A DNA stretch of 64,000 nucleotides from Chloroflexota bacterium (GCA_016875735.1 VGOW01000004.1:1-64000); one strand, 5' to 3'; shown: positions 25,283-34,264, counted from the first letter of the stretch. The notes: a model not told the origin generated them from the sequence alone. Numbers and translations: made by a program.

Positions 25283-26116
25283 ATGACATATACCGCTGGC
25301 ATTGACGTTGGCTCAACCTATACCAAAGCAGTCATCCTCAGCGACGACGACAAAATTGTTGGCCGCGGATTGGTGAAGACCGGATTCAAACTGAATGAGG
25401 CCGGAGAGCGCGCGTTGGCGGTGGCGCTGTCGCGGGCGAATGTGGCGCAGAGCGATCTGACTTACATTGCCAGCACCGGCTATGGCCGATTCCAAACGTC
25501 GATCCGCAACGTGAACGTGACCGATCTCACGGCGACGGCTCGCGGCTCGCGCTTCCTCTACCCCAACACCCTCACCATTCTCGACGTGGGCGGGCAGACG
25601 ATGAAAGCCAGCCGCCTCGACGGCGCGGGCAAAGTGAAATCGTTCCGTCTCAACGACAAGTGCGCGGCGGGCACGGGCGCATTCCTCGAAAAGACGGCGC
25701 GGTACATGGGCTTCAACACCGAAGAGATCGGGCCGCTGGCCGCCACCTCGAAAACCATTGTGCCCATCTCCGGCGTGTGCGCCGTGTTCGCCGAATCCGA
25801 AGTGATCAACTGCCTCTCGCAGGGCAGCGCCCCCGCCGACATCATGCAGGGCGCCATTGCCTCGCTGGTGGATCGCTCGGTGCAGTTGATGAAGCGCGTG
25901 CAAATGGAGCCGGAGTTCACGTTGGTGGGCGGCATCCTTCGCTTCGAGACGATGGCGAAAGTGGCGCAGGAAAAATTGGGCATGAAAGTCAACGTGCCGC
26001 AGGGCGATCTCGTGCAATACGTCGCCGCGCTCGGGGCGGCGCTGTTAGCGCAACACCGCCTTCGCAGACTGAACGAACAGGGCGCGCAAGCCGAAGGCGA
26101 GAAGGAATTGGCCTGA
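25283..26116 (+). CDS. Second benzoyl-CoA reductase ATP-dependent activator subunit
   Basis: 277 residues from ATG 25283 (MTYTAGIDVGSTYTKAVILS); the upstream in-frame start would overlap the previous gene. ASKHA motifs are retained, including [20 protein letters not shown] and CAVFAESEVINCLSQGSAP. The usual GGQDxK motif reads VGGQTMKASRL, so the Asp is replaced by Thr, whereas the sister subunit keeps GGQDTK. The heterodimer may therefore have one altered ATP site. It is seven bases after the first activator gene and clearly co-transcribed. Confidence 0.83.
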   Translation: MTYTAGIDVGSTYTKAVILSDDDKIVGRGLVKTGFKLNEAGERALAVALSRANVAQSDLTYIASTGYGRFQTSIRNVNVTDLTATARGSRFLYPNTLTILDVGGQTMKASRLDGAGKVKSFRLNDKCAAGTGAFLEKTARYMGFNTEEIGPLAATSKTIVPISGVCAVFAESEVINCLSQGSAPADIMQGAIASLVDRSVQLMKRVQMEPEFTLVGGILRFETMAKVAQEKLGMKVNVPQGDLVQYVAALGAALLAQHRLRRLNEQGAQAEGEKELA

Positions 26117-26172
26117 GCAATGAAGCGCCGCCCACTCATGAATCGATAACTGTTCGACAGTGAATCGCAGCC

Positions 26173-26202
26173 GACGCCAGTCTGATGACTGGCGTCAGTG
26201 TT
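26173..26202 (+). terminator. Hairpin, possible weak terminator
   Basis: A perfect nine-base stem, gacgccagt (26173-26181) with actggcgtc (26188-26196) and a six-base loop, followed by agtgttta rather than a T run. It could be a partial terminator or an RNA processing site between the reductase genes and the hydratase gene. Confidence 0.45.
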
Positions 26203-26233
26203 TACGGCAACAATTGGAGAGAATCTGTCATAA

Positions 26234-27004
26234 ATGAGCGACTCAACTTTGCAGTTTCTCGATTGGCAAACCGATGAGGGAGTGGGGCGACTCACACTGA
26301 AGAAGCCGCCGCTCAATGTGGTGAACATCGCCATGATGCGCGAAATGCTCTCGGTGATGGACGCCGCCTCTCATGATTCATCTCTGCGCGTGCTCGTGGT
26401 TCAGGCTGAGGGAAAAATGTTTTCGGCGGGAGTGGATGTGGCCGATCACACCGCCGACAAAGTGAGCGAGATGATTCCATTGTTCGATCAAGTGTGCGCC
26501 GCGCTCGCCAACTTCCCCGCGCCCACGCTGGCCGTGGTTCACGGGCACGCGCTCGGCGGCGGGTGCGAGATCGCCATGTGCTGTGATCTCATCGTCGCCG
26601 CCGAAGAAGCCAAGTTCGGCCAGCCGGAGATCAAACTGGCAACGGTCGCGCCGTTCGCGTCGGTGCTGTTGCCGGAGTCGGTTGGTTATCGCCGCGCCGC
26701 CGAGATGCTGTTGCTCGGCGAAAACGTGTCGGCAGTGGAGGCGGCGCGCATCGGGCTGATCAATCGCGCTGTGCCTGCCGCCGAGCTCGATCAGACTGCC
26801 GATCAATATCTTGCCAAACTGCGCGCGCTCAGCGCGGCGGCTCTGCGCATCGCAAAGAAAACGGCGCGGCTCGGTTTGCAGGGGTGGGCGAATCTTCCGG
26901 CCATCGAAAAACTGTATCTCGACGATCTCATGTCCACTGCGGACGCCAACGAAGGCGTGTCCTCGTTCATCGAGAAGCGCGCGCCGGTTTGGAAACACCA
27001 ATAG
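26234..27004 (+). CDS. dch: Cyclohexa-1,5-diene-1-carbonyl-CoA hydratase
   Basis: 256 residues, a crotonase-family protein whose start region [20 protein letters not shown] matches dienoyl-CoA hydratases of benzoyl-CoA pathways (Dch/BzdW/BamR). Oxyanion-hole regions are [15 protein letters not shown] and [18 protein letters not shown], then [20 protein letters not shown]. It hydrates the product of benzoyl-CoA reductase to 6-hydroxycyclohexenecarbonyl-CoA. ttggagagaatctgtcataa before the ATG contains a usable ggag. With the neighbouring dehydrogenase and BamA it completes the upper benzoyl-CoA pathway. Confidence 0.86.
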   Translation: MSDSTLQFLDWQTDEGVGRLTLKKPPLNVVNIAMMREMLSVMDAASHDSSLRVLVVQAEGKMFSAGVDVADHTADKVSEMIPLFDQVCAALANFPAPTLAVVHGHALGGGCEIAMCCDLIVAAEEAKFGQPEIKLATVAPFASVLLPESVGYRRAAEMLLLGENVSAVEAARIGLINRAVPAAELDQTADQYLAKLRALSAAALRIAKKTARLGLQGWANLPAIEKLYLDDLMSTADANEGVSSFIEKRAPVWKHQ

Positions 27005-27023
27005 ACATCGGAGACGAATTGAA

Positions 27024-28079
27024 ATGAAGGCCGCCGTTTTTTATGGAGCGCATCAGCCGCTCAAAGTTGAAGAGATACCGACTCCTACGCCGAAGGCCGG
27101 AGAGATTTTGCTGAAGGTGGCCGGGTGCGGCGTGTGCCACACCGATCTGCATTTCACTGATCACGATGTGCCGACGATGAAGAAGCCGCCGCTGGTGTTG
27201 GGGCACGAGGCTTCGGGTATCGTGGCGGGACTCGGCCTCCCCCTTGATTCCCCCCCGTCGTCGACGGGAGGGGTGAGGGGGGGGCTAAAAGAAGGCGATC
27301 GCGTGCTTTTGCCCGCTGTGTATGGCTGTGGGCAATGCCGCATGTGCCGCATGGGGCGCGAGAATGTGTGCGAGAACATGGCCTTCTTCGGCAGCAGCGT
27401 GGATGGCGCATACGCCGAATACATCGTGTCGCCCGCGCATGTTGCCATTCCACTGCCCGCTGAGATTCCGCTCATCGAAGGCTCCATCATCGCCGACGCG
27501 ACGACGACTCCATTTCACGCCGTCGTCAATCGTGGGCAGGTGAAGCCCGGAGACTCGGTGGTGGTGTTCGGATGCGGCGGCATCGGTTTGAACTGCGTGC
27601 AGATCGCGGCGGCAGTGGGCGGGCAAGTGATCGCGGTGGACATTGCCGATCACAAATTGGAATGGGCGCGCAAACTCGGCGCGAAGGCTACTGTCAATCC
27701 CAAAGCGGTTGAACGGCTGGATAAAGAACTTCGAAAGTTGACCGGCGGCGGCGCGGACATTGCTTTCGAGTGTATCGGCAACCCGGCCACGCAAGAGCAG
27801 GCCTTCAACTCGGTTCGCACTGGAGGCCGATTCGTGGTCGTCGGCTCGTCCGATAAACCGATGAGCCTCAACACCGGCAAAGTGATGTTCCGCGAGATCG
27901 AGATCATCGGCTCGCTCGGTTGCCGCGTCGTCGATTATCCGCGCGTGATCGAACTGGCGCGGCAGGGCAAGATCAAAGTGTCGGAAATGGTGACGGCCAA
28001 ATTCCCGTTGGACAACATCAACGACGCCTTCGACACTCTGCGCCGGGGCGAAGGCATTCGGTCGGTGATCACGCCGTGA
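27024..28079 (+). CDS. had: 6-hydroxycyclohex-1-ene-1-carbonyl-CoA dehydrogenase (zinc alcohol dehydrogenase family)
   Basis: 351 residues from ATG 27024 ([20 protein letters not shown]). The catalytic zinc region is [10 protein letters not shown] and GHEASGIV; the structural zinc cysteines are in [15 protein letters not shown]; the NAD motif is [15 protein letters not shown]. It should oxidise the 6-hydroxy compound to 6-oxocyclohexenecarbonyl-CoA, the substrate of BamA. Between [10 protein letters not shown] and LKEGDRV lies an insert of about 15 residues ([18 protein letters not shown]) encoded by a G/C-run palindromic repeat, which is unusual. The frame is kept. Confidence 0.84.
   Translation: MKAAVFYGAHQPLKVEEIPTPTPKAGEILLKVAGCGVCHTDLHFTDHDVPTMKKPPLVLGHEASGIVAGLGLPLDSPPSSTGGVRGGLKEGDRVLLPAVYGCGQCRMCRMGRENVCENMAFFGSSVDGAYAEYIVSPAHVAIPLPAEIPLIEGSIIADATTTPFHAVVNRGQVKPGDSVVVFGCGGIGLNCVQIAAAVGGQVIAVDIADHKLEWARKLGAKATVNPKAVERLDKELRKLTGGGADIAFECIGNPATQEQAFNSVRTGGRFVVVGSSDKPMSLNTGKVMFREIEIIGSLGCRVVDYPRVIELARQGKIKVSEMVTAKFPLDNINDAFDTLRRGEGIRSVITP
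27236..27286. repeat. Palindromic short-repeat island inserted in-frame in had
   Basis: Pyrimidine runs cctcccccttgattcccccc are followed by the centre cccgtcgtcgacggg and then purine runs gaggggtgagggggggg. The unit resembles the intergenic island at 18769-18806. It is about 51 bases, 17 codons, and contains no stop in the gene frame. Confidence 0.7.
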
Positions 28080-28082
28080 GAA

Positions 28083-28160
28083 CAGTAATTGGTGATCAGT
28101 AATTGGTAATTAGTGATCGGTAGCAGATTCCCAATTACTACTTACTACTTACCAACCACC
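28083..28160. repeat. Palindromic short-repeat island 5 (agtaattggt unit)
   Basis: Copies of agtaattggtgatc-type sequence (28084-28122) are followed by the reverse-type caattactacttactacttacc (described as a class). The island fills the gap from four bases after the had stop codon to the next ATG at 28162, leaving no ribosome binding site. Confidence 0.8.
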
Positions 28161-28161
28161 G

Positions 28162-29031
28162 ATGCTCATCGACTTCCACCTCCACCTCTCGCGCAGTGAG
28201 CATGAGCGCGAATGGGTGCTGAAGTTTATCGAGAGTCAGAATCAAACTGGCGAAGACATATGGGCATTGATAGATCGGGTGCTGACGCCGGAAGGCTTGC
28301 GGCCGTTTCTGCAACAGCACGGCATCGATTGGGCGGTGGCGTTGGCCGAAGATTCTCCGGCCACCGTCGGCTCGACCCCGCACGATTACGTGGCCGATCT
28401 GTGCGCCGCCGTCAACGCCCAGCCCGACCCGCCCAGCGGCCCGCGCGGGCGAGTGATACCGTTCGCCAGCCTCAACCCGTTCATCGTCAACGATCTCTCT
28501 ATCGAGTTGGAGCGGTTGGTGAAGGAGTGTGGCTTTCGCGGGATCAAAGCTTATCCGGTGTATCAGCATCATTACATGAACGACACGCGCATGTATCCGT
28601 TGTACGCCAAAGCGCAGGATCTCGGCGTGCCGATGTTGGTTCACACCGGCTCGTCGGTGTTCAAGGGCGCGCGAATCAAATACGGCGACCCTCTGCACCT
28701 CGACGATGTGGCGATTGACTTTCCGAAACTCACGATTCTCATGGCGCATTCCGGGCGGCCCTTTTGGTACGAGCAGGCTTTTTGGATGGCGCGACAGCAC
28801 GAGAATGTTTACATGGAACTTTCCGGCTTACCCGGAAAGAAGTTGCTCGACTACTTTCCTGATCTGGAACGCGCCGCCGACAAAGTGGTGTACGGCTCCG
28901 ACTGGCCGGGCAACCCCGACCTGCGGCGCAACGTGGAAGCGATTCTGAATCTGCCGCTGAAGGATGCGACGAAGGAAAAGATTCTGTGGAAGAACGCGGC
29001 GCGAATTTTGGGAGTGGAAGTGAGAGGGTAA
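28162..29031 (+). CDS. Amidohydrolase family 2 metal-dependent hydrolase
   Basis: 289 residues forming a TIM barrel. The metal residues are visible: DFHLHLSRS at the N-terminus (HxH), GIKAYPVYQHHY and VHTGSSVF in the middle, MAHSGRP, and the late Asp in VVYGSDWPGNPDLRRN. The ACMSD/4-oxalomesaconate hydratase family to which it belongs acts on ring-cleavage and carboxylated intermediates, so a part in the aromatic pathway is plausible. It follows had across a repeat island and has no Shine-Dalgarno sequence. The substrate is unknown. Confidence 0.78.
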   Translation: MLIDFHLHLSRSEHEREWVLKFIESQNQTGEDIWALIDRVLTPEGLRPFLQQHGIDWAVALAEDSPATVGSTPHDYVADLCAAVNAQPDPPSGPRGRVIPFASLNPFIVNDLSIELERLVKECGFRGIKAYPVYQHHYMNDTRMYPLYAKAQDLGVPMLVHTGSSVFKGARIKYGDPLHLDDVAIDFPKLTILMAHSGRPFWYEQAFWMARQHENVYMELSGLPGKKLLDYFPDLERAADKVVYGSDWPGNPDLRRNVEAILNLPLKDATKEKILWKNAARILGVEVRG

Positions 29032-29107
29032 GTTTCACCACAGAACGCACAGAGCACACAAAGTGAAGTAATAATCTCTGTGGACTCAGTGTTCTCAGTG
29101 GTGAAAA
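29032..29107. repeat. Palindromic short-repeat island 6 (cacagag unit)
   Basis: The left arm tttcaccacagaacgcacag (29033-29052) pairs imperfectly with ctctgtggactcag and gtgttctcagtggtgaaa (29076-29107). A usable ribosome binding site gaaggcgcaac follows before ATG 29121. Confidence 0.7.
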
Positions 29108-29120
29108 CGGAAGGCGCAAC

Positions 29121-30899
29121 ATGAAAGAACTTCTGTTGGGTAACGAAGCCATTGCGCGGGGCGCGTGGGAGGCCGGAGTGAAATTCGCTTCCGGTTACCC
29201 CGGCACGCCCAGCACCGAGATTCTCGAAACGCTGGCGGCCAAGTATCCCGAAGTAGACTCGCAGTGGTCGGCCAACGAAAAGGTGGCCTTCGAGGAGGGC
29301 ATGGGCGCGGCCATCGGCGGACTGCGCGTGCTGGTGACGATGAAGATGGTCGGCCTCAACGTGGCCGCCGACTCGTTCATGGTCTTCCCCTATTCGGGAA
29401 CGAACGGCGGTTTCGTCGTGATCTCCGCTGATGATCCGGGAATGCACTCTTCGCAGAACGAGCAGGACAATCGCTATCTCGCGCAGATGGCGAAGGCGCC
29501 GGTGCTGGAGCCTTCGACCGCGCAGGAGTGCAAGGACTTCATCAAACTCGGAATGGAAATCTCGGAGAAGTTCAGCGTGCCGGTGATGCTGCGGACGACG
29601 ACTCGGCTGGCGCATCACAAAGGGCTGGTGGAGTTGGGCGACCGAGTCGAAGCGCCCACCCGCGAGTTCACGCCCGACGCCAAACGATTCTCGGTGCCCA
29701 TCTATCGCACGCTGTTGCGGCCCGGCGTGGAAAAGCGCGTGGCCGAGATGCGTGAGTACGCGGAGGCGGCGCCCATCAATCATGCCGAGTGGCGATTGGG
29801 TGAAGCGGGTCGGCCCCCTGCAAAGGGATCGGTCGGGTTCGTCACGTGCAGTATTGCGTATCAATACGTGCGCGAGATCATGCCCGATGCGTCGGTGTTT
29901 CGGCTGGGCATGACTCACCCTCTGCCGCCGCGCGCGCTCAAAGAATTCTGCGCCGCGCACGAAACAGTGTACGTCGTCGAAGAGGGCGAGCCGTTCGTCG
30001 AGGATCATCTGGCGGCGATGGGCATCACCAATATCGTCGGCAAATCCATCTTCGGCGTCATCGGCGAATACTCGCCGGAGCGCATCGCCAAAGCCATGGG
30101 CCTGAGCGTGCCGGAGAAACCCGATTTCGCCAAAGAGATTCCGCTGTTGCCTCGCCCGCCAATGCTCTGCACGGGATGCGGCCACCGCACCGTGTTCGAT
30201 TCGTTGAAGCAGCTGAAGGTGACGGTGGCGGGCGACATTGGTTGTTACACGATGGGCGCACTGCCGCCGTATGAGGCCTCGCACACGACGTTCTGCATGG
30301 GCGCGAGCATCAGCACCGCCTTCGGACTCGAACGCGCCGGACACGAACGCGCCGTGGCCATCATCGGCGACTCGACCTTTGTTCACGCCGGGATTCCGGC
30401 TCTGATTGACGCGGTGTACAACGGCAGTTCGCTCACTCTCGTTATCCTCGACAACGCGACGACAGGCATGACCGGCCAGCAGTCACATCCGGCGGCGGGC
30501 AAAACACTGCGTGGCAAGCCCGCGCCCAAACTCGATCTCGAAGGGCTGGTGCGCGCCGCCGGTGTGAAGCAAGTGCAAGTAGTGGACACATGGCAGAGAA
30601 AAGAAGTAGTGCGAGCCATTCGGTCGGCGGTGGCGCACGACGGCCCGGCGGTGGTCATCGCGCAGGGGCCGTGCCAGCGTTTACCGGAGATGAAACTTTC
30701 GGAGCGCGGGTTGAAGCCGTATGTGGTGGACGAGGAATTGTGCACCCAATGCGATGCGTGCTTCAAAGTGTGGTGCCCGGCCATCACCCGCACGGCGCAG
30801 GGCTTCCCGGTGATCGACGCGGTGGATTGCACGGCCTGCACGGTGTGCGCGCAAGTGTGCCCGGCAGATGCCATTGGGCCGTTGGGTGGCGCATGTTAG
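29121..30899 (+). CDS. iorA: Indolepyruvate:ferredoxin oxidoreductase alpha subunit, copy 1
   Basis: 592 residues. The N-terminal pyrimidine-binding domain starts KELLLGNEAIARGAWEAGVK and SGYPGTPSTEILETLA. The TPP domain includes CTGCGHRTVFDSLKQLKV, AGDIGCYTMGALPP and the GDSTFVHAGI/NATTGMTG pair. Two ferredoxin-type [4Fe-4S] motifs end the protein (CTQCDACFKVWCPAI and CTACTVCAQVCPADAI). It oxidatively decarboxylates arylpyruvates to arylacetyl-CoA, reducing ferredoxin, which could feed benzoyl-CoA reductase. A second copy is at 39349. Confidence 0.92.
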   Translation: MKELLLGNEAIARGAWEAGVKFASGYPGTPSTEILETLAAKYPEVDSQWSANEKVAFEEGMGAAIGGLRVLVTMKMVGLNVAADSFMVFPYSGTNGGFVVISADDPGMHSSQNEQDNRYLAQMAKAPVLEPSTAQECKDFIKLGMEISEKFSVPVMLRTTTRLAHHKGLVELGDRVEAPTREFTPDAKRFSVPIYRTLLRPGVEKRVAEMREYAEAAPINHAEWRLGEAGRPPAKGSVGFVTCSIAYQYVREIMPDASVFRLGMTHPLPPRALKEFCAAHETVYVVEEGEPFVEDHLAAMGITNIVGKSIFGVIGEYSPERIAKAMGLSVPEKPDFAKEIPLLPRPPMLCTGCGHRTVFDSLKQLKVTVAGDIGCYTMGALPPYEASHTTFCMGASISTAFGLERAGHERAVAIIGDSTFVHAGIPALIDAVYNGSSLTLVILDNATTGMTGQQSHPAAGKTLRGKPAPKLDLEGLVRAAGVKQVQVVDTWQRKEVVRAIRSAVAHDGPAVVIAQGPCQRLPEMKLSERGLKPYVVDEELCTQCDACFKVWCPAITRTAQGFPVIDAVDCTACTVCAQVCPADAIGPLGGAC

Positions 30900-30922
30900 A
30901 GATTGGAGAATTCTCCAATCTC
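30899..30922. repeat. Perfect 24-bp palindrome between iorA and iorB
   Basis: gagattggagaa (30899-30910) is followed at once by its exact reverse complement ttctccaatctc (30911-30922), with no loop. It begins on the last base of the iorA stop codon. It could be an extreme short case of the repeat islands or a dimeric protein-binding site. Confidence 0.75.
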
Positions 30923-30941
30923 CACTAGCAGACAAGGCTAT

Positions 30942-31547
30942 ATGACGACGACAAATCTCATCTTCGCAGGGGTTGGCGGGCAGGGCGTTCTGCTCATTGC
31001 CGAGCTCACGGCGCGGGCGGCGGTGCGCGTCGGGTTCGACGTGAAGCAGACGGAAGTGCACGGCGTGTCGCAGCGCGGCGGCAGTGTGGAAAGCCACGTG
31101 CGATTCGGCCCGGAAGTGTTTTCGCCGCTGGTGATTGCCGGGCAGGCCGATGTAGTGGTGGGGCTGGAGAAACTCGAAGGGCTGAGATACGCCAACTGCA
31201 TCAATCGGCAGGGCGGCATCCTTCTTATCAACGATCATGAAATCATTCCCGGTTCGGTGGCGAACGCCGCCGAGAAATACCCACATCACACGCTCGACTT
31301 CCTGCGCGAGAAAGGGCTGAACGCCATCGCGTTGGCGGCGTCCCAGCAGGCCAAAGAGTTGGGCGACGGGCGGGTGGCGAATCTCATCATGCTCGGCGCG
31401 ATGTCGGCATCGGTGACACGGATCCCCAAGGAGGTGTGGCTGGAAACATTGAACGATCGCATCCCCGCAAAAATTCGCGCTCTGAATCTCAGGGCATTCG
31501 AAGCAGGCATCGGCCTCGTCAGCCGCAACGGCGTGCTGACTGGATGA
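30942..31547 (+). CDS. iorB: Indolepyruvate:ferredoxin oxidoreductase beta subunit, copy 1
   Basis: 201 residues from ATG 30942 (MTTTNLIFAGVGGQGVLLIA), the gamma-type 2-oxoacid oxidoreductase domain. Family marks are VKQTEVHGVSQRGGSVESHV and IVGLEKLEGLR-like residues (VVVGLEKLEGLRYANCI), then RVANLIMLGAMSAS. It forms the heterodimer with IorA. The upstream in-frame ATG at 30903 lies inside the palindrome and is rejected. Confidence 0.9.
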   Translation: MTTTNLIFAGVGGQGVLLIAELTARAAVRVGFDVKQTEVHGVSQRGGSVESHVRFGPEVFSPLVIAGQADVVVGLEKLEGLRYANCINRQGGILLINDHEIIPGSVANAAEKYPHHTLDFLREKGLNAIALAASQQAKELGDGRVANLIMLGAMSASVTRIPKEVWLETLNDRIPAKIRALNLRAFEAGIGLVSRNGVLTG

Positions 31548-31569
31548 TGCGCTACGAGAGGAGGACAAC

Positions 31570-32865
31570 ATGACAGAAGAACTTTCCGGCGCCGATCTCA
31601 TCTACGATTGGAATGAGAAGGGTGACAAGCCCAACTATCCCAAGCGAGTCAAGGTTGTCGATGAAACATTGCGCGACGGCCTGCAATCGCCTTCGGTCAC
31701 GCACCCCTCTATTCAAGACAAAGTGTATTTGCTCTACCTCATGCGCTGTCTTCAGATCGACGCGGCTGATTTGGGGCTGTGCGGCGCGGGTGAGCGATTC
31801 AAAAAAGATGTGGTGGTGTTGGCGAAGGAAATCGTCAACCAAAGAATGGGCATCGTGCCGCAGAGCGCGGCGCGCACGCTGGAAAGCGACATCGCCCCCA
31901 TTGTGGACGCTTCGGAGGAAGCCGGCATTCCCATCGAGGCGTGCGTGTTTCTCGGCTCCAGCCCCATCCGCCAATATGCCGAAGGATGGAACGTGGACAC
32001 GCTCCTGCGCCTCACCGAGTCGTCGGTGACGTTCGCCGTCAAGCACGGCCTCCCGGTTATGTTCGTCACCGAAGACACCACTCGCGCGCACCCGGAGACG
32101 CTGAAGCAAATCTATACCTGCGCCATTCGGCATGGCGCGCACCGCATTTGCGTTGCCGACACGGTGGGGCATGCCACGCCGGAGGGCGTGCGCGCGCTGG
32201 TGAGCACGATGCGCAAGATGGTGGATGAAGTGAATCCCAATGTGGGCATCGACTGGCACGGCCACAAAGATCGCGGCCTCGACATCATCAACACCCTCGC
32301 GGCCATCGAAGCCGGGGCCGACCGGGTGCACGCCTGCGGGCTGGGCGTCGGCGAGCGCTCGGGCAACACGCCGATGGAGATTCTGCTCGTCAATCTCAAT
32401 CTGCTCGGCATGGGTGATCGCGATCTCACCGGCCTGCCTGAATACTGCCAAGTGATTTCGCAGGCGTGCGGCGTTCCCATTTCGTACAACTACCCCATCG
32501 TCGGCGCGGATTCGTTCCGCACCGCTACCGGAGTGCACGCCGCCGCCATCGCCAAAGCCATCAATCGCAAAGATGATTGGCTGAGCGACCGCGTGTATTG
32601 CGGCGTGCCGGCCAGCATGGTGGGCCGCACGCAGGGCATCGAAGTGGGGCCGATGTCCGGCGAACACAACGTGCGTTTCTGGCTTCGCCGCCACGACATC
32701 GAGGAGCATCCGGTGGTTGTCGAGAAGATTCTCGCCGCCGCGAAACGCTCGGCCAAATTGCTGACGGACGACGAGATGAAGCGAATGGTTGTGGTGCTGC
32801 ACCAGCGACTCAAACAAGGGGAGTCGGTGGCCGACGAAGATTTGGAAATGGCGTTGGCGGCGTAG
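31570..32865 (+). CDS. LeuA-like acyltransferase (DRE-TIM metallolyase)
   Basis: 431 residues with a strong gagaggagg before ATG 31570. The catalytic start is VKVVDETLRDGLQSPSVTHP; isopropylmalate synthases usually read DTTLRDGEQ, so both T-to-E and E-to-L changes are visible. Other marks are CVADTVGHATPEGVR, the metal-binding DWHGHKDRGLDIINTL and HACGLGVGERSGNTPME. It lacks the C-terminal LeuA regulatory domain. The family condenses acetyl-CoA with 2-oxoacids, or cleaves the reverse way. Adjacent iorAB, and leuC/D/B-like genes at 54-60 kb, suggest an arylpyruvate or related substrate, but this is inference. Confidence 0.78.
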   Translation: MTEELSGADLIYDWNEKGDKPNYPKRVKVVDETLRDGLQSPSVTHPSIQDKVYLLYLMRCLQIDAADLGLCGAGERFKKDVVVLAKEIVNQRMGIVPQSAARTLESDIAPIVDASEEAGIPIEACVFLGSSPIRQYAEGWNVDTLLRLTESSVTFAVKHGLPVMFVTEDTTRAHPETLKQIYTCAIRHGAHRICVADTVGHATPEGVRALVSTMRKMVDEVNPNVGIDWHGHKDRGLDIINTLAAIEAGADRVHACGLGVGERSGNTPMEILLVNLNLLGMGDRDLTGLPEYCQVISQACGVPISYNYPIVGADSFRTATGVHAAAIAKAINRKDDWLSDRVYCGVPASMVGRTQGIEVGPMSGEHNVRFWLRRHDIEEHPVVVEKILAAAKRSAKLLTDDEMKRMVVVLHQRLKQGESVADEDLEMALAA

Positions 32866-32874
32866 GCCGCAGGG

Positions 32875-32886
32875 AAAAGGAGGTGA
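32875..32886 (+). promoter_or_regulatory. Perfect Shine-Dalgarno sequence without a start codon
   Basis: AAAAGGAGGTGA pairs fully with the 16S 3' end but no ATG, GTG or TTG follows at normal spacing. The next gene starts 80 bases downstream with its own gaggaggag. A 13-codon frame beginning GTG at 32913 and ending TGA could be a leader peptide but is too far from this site to be explained by it. Confidence 0.45.
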
Positions 32887-32965
32887 ATCACTGCCGCAAC
32901 GAGTCACGGATCGTGGTTTGTCGTTCAATCGTAAAGCTGCATAGCACTCCTTGAGGAGGAGAGAC

Positions 32966-34264
32966 ATGAAACTCAAACTGAATATTCTGCTGACCGGCGT
33001 GATGTTGGCCGCGTTGATCCTTTCGGCTTGCGGCACGGCGACGACATCGGCGCCGCTGCCCACCGAGCCGCCCGCGGCTCCGCCGCCCACCGAAGCGCCC
33101 GCGGCTCCGCCGCCCACGGCAGTGCCCGCCCCGGCAGAGGGCGAGCCGTATGTGGTCGGCGCATTCTTCTCCACCACCGGGCCCGTGTCCTCGTTGGGCG
33201 AGCCCGAATGGGGAACGGTGGCCATGCTCACCGAGCATGTCAACGGCGACGGCGGCATCCTCGGGCCGGATGGGTTGATGCACAAAATCGATCTACGGAA
33301 GTACGATGATCAATCGGACGCCACCAAAGCCGTTGAGATCGTGAAGAAACTGATCGAGGAAGATAAAGCCGTTGCCATCATCGGCGGCAGCGGCAGCCCG
33401 GCCAGCATTGCCGTGATTGAAACCGTCACCAACGCCGAAGTGCCGTTCATCTCGGTCGCCTCGTCGTCGGTGATTGTCACGGCGGCGGACGGCTCGCAGA
33501 ACCACTGGGTGTTCAAGACGCCTCAACAGAACTACCCGGTGGCTCAAGTGCAGGCCGACTGGATGAAGGCGCACGGCATCACCAAACTCGCCTCGTTGGG
33601 CGTCAACAATGCCTTCGGCAAGGACTCGATGGCGGCGATGCAGAGAGTGGCTCAGGAAGAGGGATTCGAAATCGTATGGGAAGGCACCTTCGAGCCGCGC
33701 GACACAGACTTCAGCGCGCAGTTGACGGCCATTCAGGGCACCGATGCGGAAGTGCTGATCGTCCACGCCACGCCCGGCGAGGGCGCGCCGCTCACCGTGC
33801 AGTTCCGCGACATGGGCTTCGAGATTCCGATTGTCCATAATCACGGCATCGGCAATCAGTCGTTCATCAACACCGCCGCCGACGCGGCCCAAGGGGTCTT
33901 GTTCCCCATCGGCAAACTGCTGGTGGTCGATCAATTGCCCGATAGCGATCCACAGAAGGCCACGTTGAAGACGTATCAGGATGAGTTCATCGCCGCGTTT
34001 GGCAAGAAGCCCAGCACCTTTGGCGGGCACGCTTGGGATGCGTTCATGATGGTGAAAGAGGCGCTGGAGCACGTCGGTCCGGATTCGGCGGCCATCCGCG
34101 ACTACCTCGAAACCAATATCGTGAACTGGGTCGGCATCAGCGGCGTCTTCAACGTCACCGCCGACGATCACACCGGCATCGGCAAAGAATCGCTGGTGCT
34201 GGTGGAAATCGACGAGGGCACTTGGGCGTACGTTGACCCGTCGAATTATGCGGACACTCCGTAG
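32966..34264 (+). CDS. livK: Branched-chain/aromatic ABC transporter substrate-binding lipoprotein
   Basis: 432 residues from ATG 32966 (gaggaggagagac upstream). Lipoprotein signal: MKLKLNILLTGVMLAALILS then ACG, so Cys is the lipidated residue. A Pro/Ala-rich linker follows with three repeats of the PTEPPAAPPPTEAPA type. The type I periplasmic-binding domain begins YVVGAFFSTTGPVSSLG, with KAVEIVKKLIEEDKAVAIIG and LGVNNAFGKDSMAAMQ downstream. Liv-type receptors bind amino acids or aromatic acids; the phenylacetate-CoA ligase in this operon suggests an aromatic ligand. Confidence 0.9.
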   Translation: MKLKLNILLTGVMLAALILSACGTATTSAPLPTEPPAAPPPTEAPAAPPPTAVPAPAEGEPYVVGAFFSTTGPVSSLGEPEWGTVAMLTEHVNGDGGILGPDGLMHKIDLRKYDDQSDATKAVEIVKKLIEEDKAVAIIGGSGSPASIAVIETVTNAEVPFISVASSSVIVTAADGSQNHWVFKTPQQNYPVAQVQADWMKAHGITKLASLGVNNAFGKDSMAAMQRVAQEEGFEIVWEGTFEPRDTDFSAQLTAIQGTDAEVLIVHATPGEGAPLTVQFRDMGFEIPIVHNHGIGNQSFINTAADAAQGVLFPIGKLLVVDQLPDSDPQKATLKTYQDEFIAAFGKKPSTFGGHAWDAFMMVKEALEHVGPDSAAIRDYLETNIVNWVGISGVFNVTADDHTGIGKESLVLVEIDEGTWAYVDPSNYADTP

